A DNA stretch of 64,000 bases from Humulus lupulus (Eukaryota > Streptophyta > Magnoliopsida > Rosales > Cannabaceae). Location of the stretch: contig NC_084794.1 of NCBI RefSeq assembly GCF_963169125.1, positions 93,045,018-93,109,017 on the forward strand. Reading direction: 5' to 3'. A program made the position numbers and the translations under genes. The notes under the pieces are model-generated. The model did no database searches, was not told where the DNA came from, and saw only the letters and a program-made list of their open reading frames with translations. Shown here in pieces: positions 37,501 through 49,067 of the stretch (positions are counted from its first letter, which is position 1; each line of letters opens with the position of its first letter).

Positions 37501-39691
37501 GAGCGGGTTGTGGCGTAGCTGCCCTCTGGCTAGTAGAAGCCTGATTATTACTCTGATTTTTGACATACTTTTTGAAATAGCCTATCGAGATCAATCCTTC
37601 GATCTTGTCCTTCAACTGCCTGCATTCATCTGTAGTGTGCCCAGTGTCTCTGTGAAATCGACAGTACTTGCTGGAGTCCCTCTTGGACTTCTGATTTCTC
37701 ATAGGGTCTGGACGCCTGAAAGGGACCTGGTTTTCATTAGCCAGGTATATATTCTCCCGAGACTCGTTGAGCTCGGTGTACACTTTGCACACGGAGAAAT
37801 ACCTTTCCCCCTTCTTCTTCTTTCCCCCTTCTGCCTCGGGGTTACTCCCTTCGTTCTTCTTTCTTTTGGAAGGGTTTTCCGCAGGAGGCTTTGAAACTGG
37901 TGGGTCCGCCGAGGTTGAGGCAGAGTTTATGTTTATCATTGTAGTTACGGGCTGAGAAGTCATATTCAGTGTTGACCTCGTCTCCTCTACATTGACAAAC
38001 CTCTGAGCTCGCTTATTAAACTCGATTAAGGACCTCACCGGTTTTCTCTTCATATCGTCCCAGAGAGGACTTCCCGACATTACTCCAGCTTGGACCGCCA
38101 TTAGATGATCGCTATCATCCACATTTCAAGCTCGGGCAACTTCCAAATTAAACCTCGTGAGGTAGCTTTTCAACGTTTCGCCTGGCTGTTGCCGAACGTT
38201 GGTCAGAGTTGATGCCTCGGGTCTTACCCCGATCATGGCTCTGAATTGTTTCTTGAAATCCTTTGATAGCTAATCCTAAGAAGTGATCGAATGTCTTTTA
38301 TACTTCTTGAACCAGCTTTTTGCTGATCCTGTAAGCGATGCTCGAAATAACATGCATCTGAGCTCGTAACCCACATTACTTGCTCTCATTATGATATAAA
38401 ATGTACTCAGATGGTTGTACGGGTTGGACTTCCCCTCAAAAGGCGGGACATGAGGGATCCGAAACCCTTAAGGAAATGGAGTGTTGGAAATATGGGGATC
38501 GAATGGTTCGAGCTCCTCATCAGAATCCTCATCCCGACTCCAACCTCGCTCATTTTGTAAGAGCCTAAAGGCCTTTTCCAGTTGATCAATTCTTTCTTGA
38601 ACCAGGTCTGCAGGGGGTCTTGCCTGAAATTGGCTATCATTGATCACAATTCCAGGCTCGCGCCTTCGCAAGGGATCTTTGCGCCCATTTAGGCGATCTC
38701 TCAGGTCCGGGTTCGATGGATTACCACTACCTCGATTCTGATTCAGATGTTCCCGCAGGTCGGAGCGGTTCCTATGGTTTCTAGTATTTCTTCGACCTTG
38801 ACCATACACGCTGACTGATCTAGTGTCTCCTGAATCATCACTGGCGAGGCTCGTTGCATGATTATTCCGAGATGGATCTCTTTCATGCTGCCTCGGCTCT
38901 GCAGTGCGAGACCGCGACATTTGACTTATTGTAGGATGGGCGCCTCTCCGCTCCCTGAAGGCTTCTCTATTCCCTTGTTTCCTTCCTGCATGCCTTTCCT
39001 CATCATCTCGAACTGGTTGAGCGTTCCTGCGAGGCGGCGAAGGGTATCTTATAGGCGATGGAGGGAATCGTATGGGTGACGGTGGCTGCCACCCATTTCG
39101 AGGTCTGGACGGTCCTGAGTTCGCCCGAGTTAGGTCGGTAACATTCTGTGTGTTACCAGGAATTTGAGTCTGCGCCTCTGTAGGGGCTCGGTTATTCCCA
39201 TTTTCCGCTGGTACCTCCGCAGTTGAATTAACCGGAGCCCTAGCCAGAGTACTTCTTCGGGGTCTCGAGGGAGCGGATTGCTCTGTCGGTGGCGGAGGTT
39301 GCTCCGGTCTCCTTGTGGCAGCATTTTTTCGAGGTCGCCCACGAGGCCTGCGGGGAGGAACATGCATGTCCCTCAGAGGTGGGGCTTGGTTCTCACGCGG
39401 AGGTGGGGACTGAGCCGCCTGGGTCTCCGTGGCTAACCTAGCCAACTCCTCGTTCCGCTTATTGGCCTCAGCCAACTGTTTTCTTAGCTGTCGGTTTTCA
39501 AGTTCCACAATGGGGATGTACCATTCAGGATTATAGTACATGTCCTCATCATCCCTTGGGGCTGGAGGTGCTGGAGGTCCTCGAGAATCGGAGGACTCAC
39601 TTCTCTCTTCGTTTTCCGGATATACCATTGGCTGCTTCCCAGGGCGACGTGGATAGTTTTCTTCAGGAATATTTTGATCATTTGCGGCCAT
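37501..39691 (-). pseudogene. gag: Element B gag
   Basis: It starts MAANDQNIPEENYPRR at 39,691, as in element A. The Pro/Arg/Ser-rich N-terminal region is open to TAA 38,468-38,470. The gag domain follows with TAG pairs near 38,270-38,280 (Trp and Gln codons) and TGA at about 38,128 (Arg). The open part 38,122-37,145 holds the basic linker and the zinc-finger-like [16 protein letters not shown] near 37,620-37,670. The stops mostly fit C-to-T or G-to-A changes. Confidence 0.88.
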
Positions 39692-39719
39692 AGCTGTTCA
39701 GGGATCGTACTGCTTAAGG

Positions 39720-39737
39720 CTCTCAATGAAAGCACCA
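39720..39737 (-). promoter_or_regulatory. Candidate primer binding site of element B
   Basis: Identical 18 bases and spacing as in element A (TGGTGCTTTCATTGAGAG on the minus strand, 3 bases from the LTR). Confidence 0.6.
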
Positions 39738-39740
39738 AAC

Positions 39741-40520
39741 TATTGACGCTGTTTTTCGTCAACTTAAAATGTAGAGCATGTAAACAGTAAAAACTATGGC
39801 AAGAATAACACAGTAAAACAATGAGAGTTTTTTACGTGGTTCAGCAGTTAACTCTGCCTAGTCCACGAGTCTTTGTTATTAAGACTTAGGAAATTTCTGG
39901 AAATTTTTCAGGAATGAATTCTCCAGAGGTTCTCCCAAGATCACAAAATTTCGGTCCTTTACAAAGGTACATTACCTCTCTATTTATAGAGGTGATCTTA
40001 GAATACAATCCCACACGTTTCGGGAAGTTATTCTATGCATAAATAAATTTAATTACTTTAAAGTTTGTACCTCCTATATGCAAGGAAACGTCCCCTGAAG
40101 ACCAGGGGGTGTATAACCGACTAGTTAAGATCCCTTTATTGTAGGGAAGTTACAACAATAAATATCTCTTGAATGCATGAACTGTGTCTCTTTAGGTGAC
40201 TCACTAAGCCGTTCGAGATCAGCAATCAGCATCATGCCAGTCTAGGTCTCTGAGTAAATTAGGAGTTGTATTACATTCCCCAAGACCAGCTCGGAGTGGG
40301 TAAATATCACCAAGGCTGCCTTATTCCGAGCTCGCACCCATGCCAAGTTCGGGCCACTTGATCCGAGGCTACTCGACAATGGATATACTCCGATGTTCTG
40401 TTTTTTGAACTTATAAGGACTTCGAGGCTACCTATCTTTGAGGCTACGCATCCCGAGCTCACACCTGACGAATCCAGCTTTCGAGGTCACAACCTCAAGC
40501 CTTGAAATCTGGGTGTAACA
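39741..40520 (-). repeat. Element B 5' LTR
   Basis: Partner of 27,981-28,744, with a 17-bp extra segment near 40,430 (TATCTTTGAGGCTACG-like duplication). The minus-strand TATA (TCTATAAATA at 39,981-39,990) is the likely promoter of gag-pol. Confidence 0.95.
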
Positions 40521-40525
40521 ACCCT
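40521..40525. repeat. Target site duplication of element B (right), ACCCT
   Basis: Exact match to 27,976-27,980. Confidence 0.95.
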
Positions 40526-41274
40526 CAATTATGGTAATATTAAAAATGGTATTTTAATATGGTATGAATGCATATTTTGATAAGTTATTATTTTTCTTTA
40601 TTTTGATTGAGAAAAATATTTAAATTCAATTTATTTGTGTTTTTTAAAGAAATTAAATAGTGGCTGAAAGTTTGGTTTAAAAAGTTTAAAATGATTATTT
40701 AATTGTCACTTATGAATTTATGTTACATAAAACTAAGTCTTAAATAATTCAAATAAAATATATTTTTTACACACTTAAAATATATTTTTCTCATATCATT
40801 TATGTAGCACAATTAACTAATATTAAAATTGATTTTTCTAAGGAAACATAGTAATTATAGGTATTTTAAATAAATTCTAAGCTTTTGTTAATTCTTTGTA
40901 ATTTGAGAATAATAAATGAAATTATCACATATTTTTTTAGCTAAATAAAATTATTTTATAAAATAAAATAATGTTTTGAGAGATTTAATCAACCTAGAAA
41001 TTTTAAGGAAATAAAGCATGTTACAAGTCTATTAATTTTAAAACGATAGAAGTAAGACGCGTAGAATTATCGTTTTTAAACGTCACAATTACGCAAGGTT
41101 CCCACGTATGCATGTTACATGCAAATCCAGTTTTACGTCCAAAATTATGTCTATTATTCGACCATGTGGTTTTTATAGAAAAATCATGCATGCAAAGTAG
41201 GTAAAATGAGCATTATTCTTTTATGGCCTTATGTGTAATTAAGAAAAATTGCATGTTGTGTGTAACTCTTATTG

Positions 41275-41297
41275 TGTGTGCATGGCCCATGCACACA
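41275..41297. promoter_or_regulatory. Conserved 11-bp-arm palindrome in solo LTR 1
   Basis: TGTGTGCATGG, one base, then CCATGCACACA. The arms match perfectly. It also occurs at 43,449-43,471 and 63,535-63,557 in the other two LTR copies; only the centre base varies. It contains two RY-type CATGCA words. Confidence 0.7.
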
Positions 41298-42277
41298 TGA
41301 GTTGTATGAAAGGGCAAAATAGTAATTTTATGAAGCTAAGAAATGTCGTTTTGATTATGGTATAGACTCGTTGAGAGGTTGTGAAATTACTTAGCTCGGA
41401 CCTGAGGTAAGGAAGTTAGATAGAATTTATGTTTGTTTATGCTATGAATGGTAAGATTGTTGTGGGAATGAAATGTTATGAATTATGAATGCCATAGTGT
41501 GATTATATGTTGGCTTGTATGAATATGTTATTGTTATGAATGGATATTAGCGTGATGAACGCGACACATCAAAATGGGTTGCTAAGGATAAAGAAGACGT
41601 AACCCGAGTTACTAAGGATATGAAGACGTAACTCCATGGGCGGACGCGCCGAGGTTATTCAAGGACCAGAGACTCTTGTTTACCTTAAAAGGGTGGCATG
41701 GACAAGTTAGCGGACCATGTTCACAAGGAATTTTGTATGAATGTGCTATGATGTTTATGTTATGATGATGTTATGATGCTACGTTATGATGATGATATGA
41801 TGTTTGTTACGATGATGCTATGATGTATAAAGATGAACGATAGTGTGTGAATTTGTTGTACCTCACTTGCTTATTGTTTGTACTTCCTTACTGGGCTTTT
41901 AACTCATCCCCCTTACTTTCCCTTCCAGGTAGCAAATATGTTTCTCTGTGGCACGCGTGGTGACGTGAGGAGTTCTATCGTCGTGGGGTGTATGGCGTGG
42001 GGCATCCTATGGACGGAAAAATGATCACTTTAAGATGCCATTTTAATTATGTTATGTTTTAAGAGACTTTCTAAATTATCAGTGAGACTTAATTATTGGA
42101 TTTGTTTTCTTTTGAACTTTGCATAAAAACTCATATTTTCTTTTTAAAACTAATGGGCCCAACTTGCATTGTTTTAAGCAAGTCCCCACTGAGACTTTTA
42201 TAATAAGTGGTTTTTCTTTTATGAACCAATGAATATGTGACCGTTTTATTAAGCACTAGTCTAGGGCGTTCTTTACA

Positions 42278-42510
42278 TAACAAGTTTAAATTGTTATGAC
42301 ATTCATTCTGATATGGGTGTTAGCAATAATAATAGATTACTTGTTAAATACTTCTCTGGAAAATCATCAATTTCAAGAAATCAGTTGAAAGATTTCATTA
42401 ATTCTAGAAGAATTGATATTGATGCTGAAGATGCCATTAAATTAATCAAAGTATACATGGTTGAAAATATATTAGGAAGTAAAAGAGGTGATAGGTTGGT
42501 AGACAATTTT
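42278..42510 (+). pseudogene. Middle DUF1985 exon piece between the two solo LTRs
   Basis: An open frame continues the DUF1985 domain (SLNCYDIHSDMG, LVKYFSGKSSISRNQL, AEDAIKLIKVYMVENILG). It joins in frame to both flanking pieces once the LTRs are removed. An independent gene of this size is unlikely. Confidence 0.85.
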
Positions 42511-45500
42511 TGTAAATAACGCCCTAAACTAGTACTTATAAAACATTCACGTAACATTATTTATAAAAGAATACCACTCATTATCAAGGTCTCAGTGGGG
42601 ACTTGCTTAAAACCACGCAAGTTGGCGCCATTAGTTTTAAAAGAAAACATGAATTTTTATGCAAAGTTCAAAAGAAACAAAAATTAAATAACTAAGTCCC
42701 ACTGATAATTTGGAAAGTCTCTTAAAACATAACATAATTTAAATGGCGTCTTAAGATGATCGTTTTTCGTCCATAGGATGCCCCACGCCATACACCCCAC
42801 GGCGATAGAACTCCTCACGTCACCACGCGTGCCATAAAGAAATCCTATTTGCTACCTGGAAGGAAAGTAAGGGGGTGAGCTAAAAGCCCAGTAAGGAAGT
42901 ACAAACAATAAGCAAGTAAGGATACAACAAATACGAACACTAACGTTCATCTAACACATCATGGCATATCATAACATTATCGTAACATATCATCGTAGCA
43001 TATCATAATGTTTTCGTAACATATCATCATAGCATATCATAACATAATCGTAACATATCATCATATCACATTCATACAACATACATGATGAACATGGCCC
43101 GCAAGTTTTCCATGTCACCCTATGAGGTAAACAAGAGTCTCTGGTCCTTGAATTACCTCGGCGCGTCCGCCTTAGGAGTTACGTCTTTATATCCTTAGTA
43201 ACTCGTTTGATGTGTCGCGTTCATCACGCTAACATCCATAAACATATGGCATTCATAATTCATAACAATTCATTCATACAATAATCTTACCATTCATAGC
43301 ATAAAATCATAGAATATCTAACTTCCTTACCTCAGGTTTGAGTTAAGAAATTTCACAACCTCTCAACGAGCCTATACCATAACCAAAACAACATTTCTTA
43401 TGTTCATAAAAATTACAATATTACAATATTTCCCTTTCATACAACTCATGTGTGCATGGACCATGCACACATAATAAGAGTTACACACATGCAATTATTC
43501 TTAACTACACATAAAGCCATAAAAGAATATTGCTCATTTGACCTATTTTACATTCATGATCTTTCTATAAAAACCACATAGTTGAATAATAAACATAATT
43601 TTGGACGTAAAAGTGGATTTGCATGTAACATGCATACGTGTGAACATTGCGTAATTGAGACGTTTTAAAAATGATAATTCTACATTTCTTACTTTTATCG
43701 TTTTAAAATTAATAGACATATAACATGCTTTATTTTTCTTAAAATTTCTAGGTTGATTAAATTTCTCAAAATATTATTTTATTTTATAAAATAATTTGAT
43801 TTAGATTTAAAAAAATATTTGACAATTTCCTTTATTATTCTCAATTTACAAAGAAATAACAAAAGCTTGGAATTTAATTAAAATACCTATGATTAATATG
43901 TTTCTTTAGAAAAATCAAATTTGATATTGGTTAATTGTGTTACATAAATGATGTGAGAAAAATATATATTTAAGCGTGGGGAAAATATATTTTATTTAAA
44001 TTATTTAAGACTTAGTTTTATGTAACATAAATCCATATGTGACAATTAAATAATCATTTTTAAACTTTTTAAACCAAACTTTCAGCTACTATTTAATTTC
44101 TTTAAAAATCACAAATAAATTGAATATAAATATTTTATCAATCAAAATAAAGAAAAATCATAACTTATCAAAATATTCATTCATACCATATTAAAATACC
44201 ACTTTTAATATTACCATAATTCAGGGTATTAATTTTATTTCAAAAACTCATCAAATTTATTTTAGTGAAACACACTTCACATTTTTTTTTACAAAAATTC
44301 CAGCAACCATTTTTATCTTTAAAAATCACCATATTCAATTTAAAACCTCATATTTTTCTAAAAATACAATAAAAATTCTGTAGGTATTTATTTGAGTAAA
44401 ATATCATTTTATTGGGACTTAAAATACCCTTTTTAATTTCATAAAATTAACATAACATCAAGGACATTACTTATGCATGCAAATCATTTTTTTTTATCAA
44501 ACTTTTACCAAATTATTTACAAAATCAGCAAGATTAATTTCTCATGAAATTCATCTTTTATCCCAAAAATTTCACATAAAATCATATATGTCCAAAATCT
44601 CATCATGCTCTTATTATATATATAATTCTAAGAATATTACTAACATATTCACATGCAATCTTATAAAATCCCATTTTTCTATTCCATTGAATCTACACAT
44701 GAAATCCAACAAAAATAACAATGGCAATAACATACATTAATTCATAAACACCATATTTCATACATGCCTTTATAATAACCCTAACATATTTCTATCATTT
44801 CTCATTTTATGCATATCAAGATTCATTGGTAAAAAAAATCACATACATCTTATCATATTTCTAAAATCATCATTATTTCAAAACACACAAGAAAATGCAC
44901 ATGATTGAACTTTTTACCCCTAGGCCTAAACATTTAAGATCCACCATAAAACATCACAAAATTCCCATCTACCTTCACATAAAACCTAGTATGCATCTAT
45001 CATCATTTTTGCCATTTTACATAAATCAAAGATTTAAAAATAATCATAGCAATATAAACTTAAAATATAACCTCATATAAACTCTATCAAATCCATTTTC
45101 TCAATCATTCCCACGAGCCCTTTTTAAACAAAACATATTCCCTTTAAAAAATACAAATCATAATCATCAATCCTACAATAATCAAACCATTAACATCACC
45201 ATCAACAATCTCAAAGATAAACCCATTAAAACCAATATATAGGCTAATAAAAACCATTACCTCTCTTGATTGTTGAATCAAGAACACTCTAGCAAGAAAA
45301 CCTTGTCACCTATAGAGGATTTCCAAACACCATACACCCAAAGAAAGAAACCACAAAATCAACCTTAGATTAGAGAAGAGGAGAATATCCAAATGCACAT
45401 ATGTGAAACACTAGTTGATAGATTCTTACCTAGGGTTCGAAACCCTCTTCTTCTTCTCCTTCTCTTTCCTTTCTTTTTCTTCTTCTCTAGAAAAATATGG

Positions 45501-46290
45501 CAGCCCTTCCTTTCTCTCTCTCTAGCTCGCCTCCCTCTCTCTCTATCTTCTCTCTAGGTCACGGCGAAATGGCCTAATCCCTTCTTAATCCCCTTTTTAA
45601 ATTCTCATTTCCATAAAGCCACCATCAAGAGGAAATGGTAAGTTTCCTTTCTTCTCCATTTTCCTTTAATTTCTTTTATTTTTCTTTTATTATAAAAGAT
45701 TAGAGTCAAATGGTGGTTTCCCAAAATGTCTATCATCATCCAATTAAATTTCATTCTCTTAAAAGAAAAATGGAAAGATATCAATCAATCCCCCCTAATA
45801 TCCTACACTACACGTCCACACCACTTGCCTCTTTGTATTTTATTTATTTATTTTCCTATCAATTAAATAAAACTACCCAAAAATATCAAATAAATGGCAA
45901 TTATAAAATGTGTAGAAAATCCACATATGTGCACCTTATTACCATATACTTGCACACACTAAATCACTAGGGTGCATCATTATCTACCATGCACCTTAGT
46001 GCATTCAACCAAATCCCACATAATCACATCAATTGTCACACTTATATAAAATGTAACACTAATAGTAAAATAAACATGTTACACAATTATTCACTTATTA
46101 AAATAATTAACCAAACAAACAATTAGCAAATTTAATTTCAAAAAGATTATACCAAACAATTCTAACAATTAAATCAAACAATCAAATAAAATAAACAACA
46201 TTTAAATAAAACAATTCATCACACTTAACATTTAAATAAAATAAAACACAAAATTTAAATAATCTAAAAAATTTTTTTTGGTGCACTACA
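42511..46290 (-). mobile_element. Solo LTR 2 (3.8 kb), inverted relative to solo LTR 1
   Basis: Plus-strand termini are TGTAAATAACGCCC and GGTGCACTACA. The flanks are ATTTT (42,506-42,510) and ATTTC (46,291-46,295), a 5-bp duplication with one change. It aligns end to end with solo LTR 1 in reverse complement and lacks element B. There is no internal coding region. Confidence 0.85.
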
Positions 46291-48089
46291 ATTTCGTTCT
46301 AAATTTAGTTGATGATGAAGAAAATTTTGAGGCATATCCTTGGGGTCACCGGTGTTTTAACGAAACAATAAAATACCTCACAAGTGCCTTAGATTCATCA
46401 AAGACAGGACATGAGCTATGTGGCTTCCCTATAGCCTTCCAAGTTTGGGGATTTGAGGTTATTCCTTTGTTGGCATCATCGTTTTCCATTCACATTGGTT
46501 CAAAAATCCCCATAATTTTGAATTGGAAGATAGGGAAGAAGAATTTTCACGTAAAGACAATTTGGAAAAAAGCTTTCAAAAGATCAAAGGTAAAAATTTG
46601 TTTTTATTTATTTTTTTTATTTTGCTCTCTTATTTTAGATTTGTTGTATTAATTTTTTTATTTTGTTTTATGTATAGGTTTATGCTCATTTAACCTTTTC
46701 TAATGATGAAATAAATTTATTTCATCATGCTATGCTTTCTGTCTCTTCAAGTTTTAAAAGAGGGAGAGAAGAAGATGATCATAATTCAAAAACCAAGAAG
46801 AGAAAAAGTTATACTTCAAGTAGTTGTAATGAAGAAGTTATTTCATTGTTGAATGTTCGTTTTTTATTGTTTCCAACTTATGTCCTTGTTTTTGTTTATT
46901 GTCTAGTTTGCATTTTGAAAATATGTTGTTTACAATTTCTTATATTTTTTAGTTTTTTCTATGTTGTTCATTATATATTTTTTCCCTTCTAATTTTTTCA
47001 GGAAATCAAAGAAGATAATATTGTAATGAAAAAATATATTGCTGATATTAAAACAAAGGTGAATGATATTGAGGAGGGAATGAAACGTTTCTTTGATTTT
47101 ATGGAGATTTTTATGAAGAAACATGATGCAAACAAGGAAGTTCCTGGAGAAGGAGAAGAGGAGAAGGTGAAGAGCAAATATCGGAAGTCTTCTTCTCAAG
47201 AGGGGAAATCCTTATCTGAAGATGATTTGCATCAAAGTATGAATGACTTCAACACTGTAGAATGTGTTGGTCCTTTAGCAATTATTTCAGTATAATTTTT
47301 AACCTATCTTTGAATTGAAAAACCTTTTATTATTTTGTGCTTTATCTTTTTACAAAATGTTTGTTTATTTTTCTTAATTTGTCTATCTAATTTTGATTTT
47401 TAGGTTTCCAATGTGGAACCAATTCAAAATGATCTTGAAGAATTTACAACAAGTAAAATTGATATTGACCATGACAAAGATTTTGAGACTACTCCAACTT
47501 TCAATATTTTATCCCAATCATCAAATGACAATCATGAGGTTAAGAAATTATACTCAAGAAAGAAAAGGGGAAGGAAACCAAGAAAATTTGTTTCTTCTCC
47601 ATACACCCATGATTTGTCAGCAATTGTTTTGGCTTTGTCCAATGAACAAAGAAAAAAGGAAGCACATTTCATTGGACGATTTCCTTTTGAGAGCAATTTT
47701 GATGATATGCCTTCAATGGAGTTGGAAGAAAGATTTATGGCATGGTATAAGCTTGGTCTTAAGAAGCATAGGTAAATTGGTTTACTTATTGAGTATTTAT
47801 GTTAATTATATTGTTTTATATATTAATACCATTTGCTTTTGTTCTGATTTGTTTTTTTTTAGCTCTAAAAAAGAACCATTCTATCCATTTTATGCAACAA
47901 TGCCAGGGTTTCTACTTGGCGATCAATGCATTAATTATAAGAAGTGGTTCCATGATCTATATGACAAGAATGGCCTCCTTGATGATATTGTAAGATTAAA
48001 TTTCTTTTTTATCCTGTTTTATGCTTTATGAAATTTTTTATTCTTTTTATACTTTTTTATGATTTTTCTTGTCCCTCATTTTTCATATT

Positions 48090-48868
48090 GCAGCATATTT
48101 ATGTAGCACTTTATTATTTGAGAAGGAAGACTATTTGTCATAGTTGCTCGCCTTTATTTCAAAATTGTACTACATCGGACTACATTTTTGATGCATTTCT
48201 TAGGCAAGTAGTAGTTAGTGAATCTCAAATAAAAGAATTTAATTGGAGCAAGGAAGTGACTATAATTGATAGGATTCTTGGCAAATCAATCTTATAGGAG
48301 AAGTCATGGTTAGATGTCAATTTTGTATATCTGCCATTTTTTATTCTAGGTGGAAAACACCTAAACATTGGTGCTTAGGAGTTCTCGAGATTGATAAACG
48401 AAAAATCTTTATTTATGATTCTTACTACGAAGATGGTGATGAAAATGTAAGAAATCATGTAAAGAAATATTGCTAAGTTCTTCCTTATATTTTTGACTTC
48501 TTACGTTTCCGTGAAAAAAGAGAAGGATATGCTTCAGGTTGTCAAGAGTTTGAGTATTCATGGGAACCAACTCCATTTCAAGATAATATGTAAGTTTTGA
48601 AAATATAAATTAGTTTTATTAATTGTGGTTTTTTTTTATTGTTAAAAATCTTATGAAATATTTTTTTTTATGTTGCAGGACTGATTGTGGCATTTATCTC
48701 ATAAAGTTTGTTGAATTATTGATGGTGGGGAAATTCGTTTTTGAAATTGGACCAGATAAAGCTTTTTCTATGCGGAAGAAAATGGCAATAGAATTGTGGG
48801 TTCATGGAAACTTCAAGCACATGAATGAAGGATATGAAACTCCGACTGAAGAAGTATGCCAAGGTTAA
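48090..48868 (+). pseudogene. Ulp1/C48 protease exons of the split gene
   Basis: After an acceptor TTGCAG the sequence reads IYVALYYLRR. His of the catalytic pair is in KHWCLGV (CAT at 48,366-48,368) and Asp in IFIYDSYY (GAT at 48,417-48,419). After an intron (GTAAGT near 48,592, TTGCAG ending at 48,678) Cys is in TDCGIYLIKF (TGT at 48,686-48,688). All three catalytic residues are present. TAG at 48,295, a frame change near 48,345 and TAA at 48,474 disable it. It ends at TAA 48,866-48,868. Confidence 0.82.
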
Positions 48869-49042
48869 TTATAGAAATGCACTCATGGTTTTCATTTCAA
48901 AGTTTATAGATTTTGGAGTCTTACATTTTACTAAACCAGATAGTTTTGTAGTTTCAAAATGTAAACAAACAAAACAAAATATCGTGATAGTAATTCAATG
49001 GAAATTTTTGTCTCTGTTTCATTCAGTACTGTACCATTATGT

Positions 49043-49067
49043 CTTCTTCTTCTTCTTCTTCTTCTTA
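49043..49067 (+). repeat. (CTT)n microsatellite
   Basis: An uninterrupted run of TCT/CTT triplets lies 3' of the Ulp1 exons. Confidence 0.9.

Larger units (their letters stand above)
27981..40520 (-). mobile_element. Element B: complete Tat-lineage Ty3/gypsy copy with antisense gene
   Basis: This 12,540-bp element has LTRs of 764 and 780 bp, ACCCT on both sides, a candidate PBS and a polypurine tract. Gag-pol runs right to left; the antisense gene runs left to right with its own promoter-like region. It belongs to the same family as element A and lies in the solo LTR at 25,923-42,277. Hand comparison of its LTRs gives about 29 substitutions in 764 bp (near 4 percent), older than element C. 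Many stops show it cannot make its own proteins. Confidence 0.95.
25923..42277 (+). mobile_element. Solo LTR 1 (3.8 kb, Ty3/gypsy-type), itself interrupted by element B
   Basis: Termini are TGTAGTGCACC and GGGCGTTCTTTACA. With element B and its 5-bp duplication removed it is about 3,810 bp. The flanks are TAACG at 25,918-25,922 and TAACA at 42,278-42,282, a 5-bp duplication with one change. It cuts the DUF1985 exon. No coding internal region is present, so it is a solo LTR. The segment near 41,880-41,990 ('ctgggctttt'... 'ccaggtagc') resembles the end region of element C's LTR, hence gypsy-type. The whole is the reverse complement of 42,511-46,290. Confidence 0.85.
25411..48868 (+). pseudogene. 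DUF1985-Ulp1-type gene, split by two LTR insertions
   Basis: Exons read 25,411-25,488 (MSSKSSINKDKK), 25,635-25,922, 42,278-42,510, 46,291-46,589, 46,678 to about 46,850, about 47,003-47,291, about 47,404-47,772, about 47,862-47,989, then the protease exons. DUF1985 is recognised from FGIEEFGIIT, LLVKYFSGKSS, AIKLIKVYMVE, YPWGHRCF and GFPIAFQVWGFE. The frame rejoins exactly across both LTR insertions. A basic linker (RKKRGRKPRK) precedes the C-terminal Ulp1/C48 cysteine protease region. Family members cleave SUMO-like modifiers or are carried by Mutator-like elements (Kaonashi/KI-MULE); no Mutator transposase is seen here. TGA at 25,677, TAG at 48,295 and TAA at 48,474 also break it. Confidence 0.87.

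Noticed and set aside
42313..42519. A small independent gene of 68 codons
   Set aside because: It is the middle of the DUF1985 domain; its last codons run into the LTR terminus.
44477..45970. Several short frames inside solo LTR 2
   Set aside because: They are AT-rich, without motifs, and are not kept in the other LTR copy (except as reverse complement at 27,536-27,727).
25923..46290. The big inverted repeat as one foldback or DNA transposon
   Set aside because: Each arm has its own 5-bp duplication, TG/CA-type ends and gypsy-LTR-like content, and the centre is coding sequence of the interrupted gene. Two solo LTR insertions explain it.
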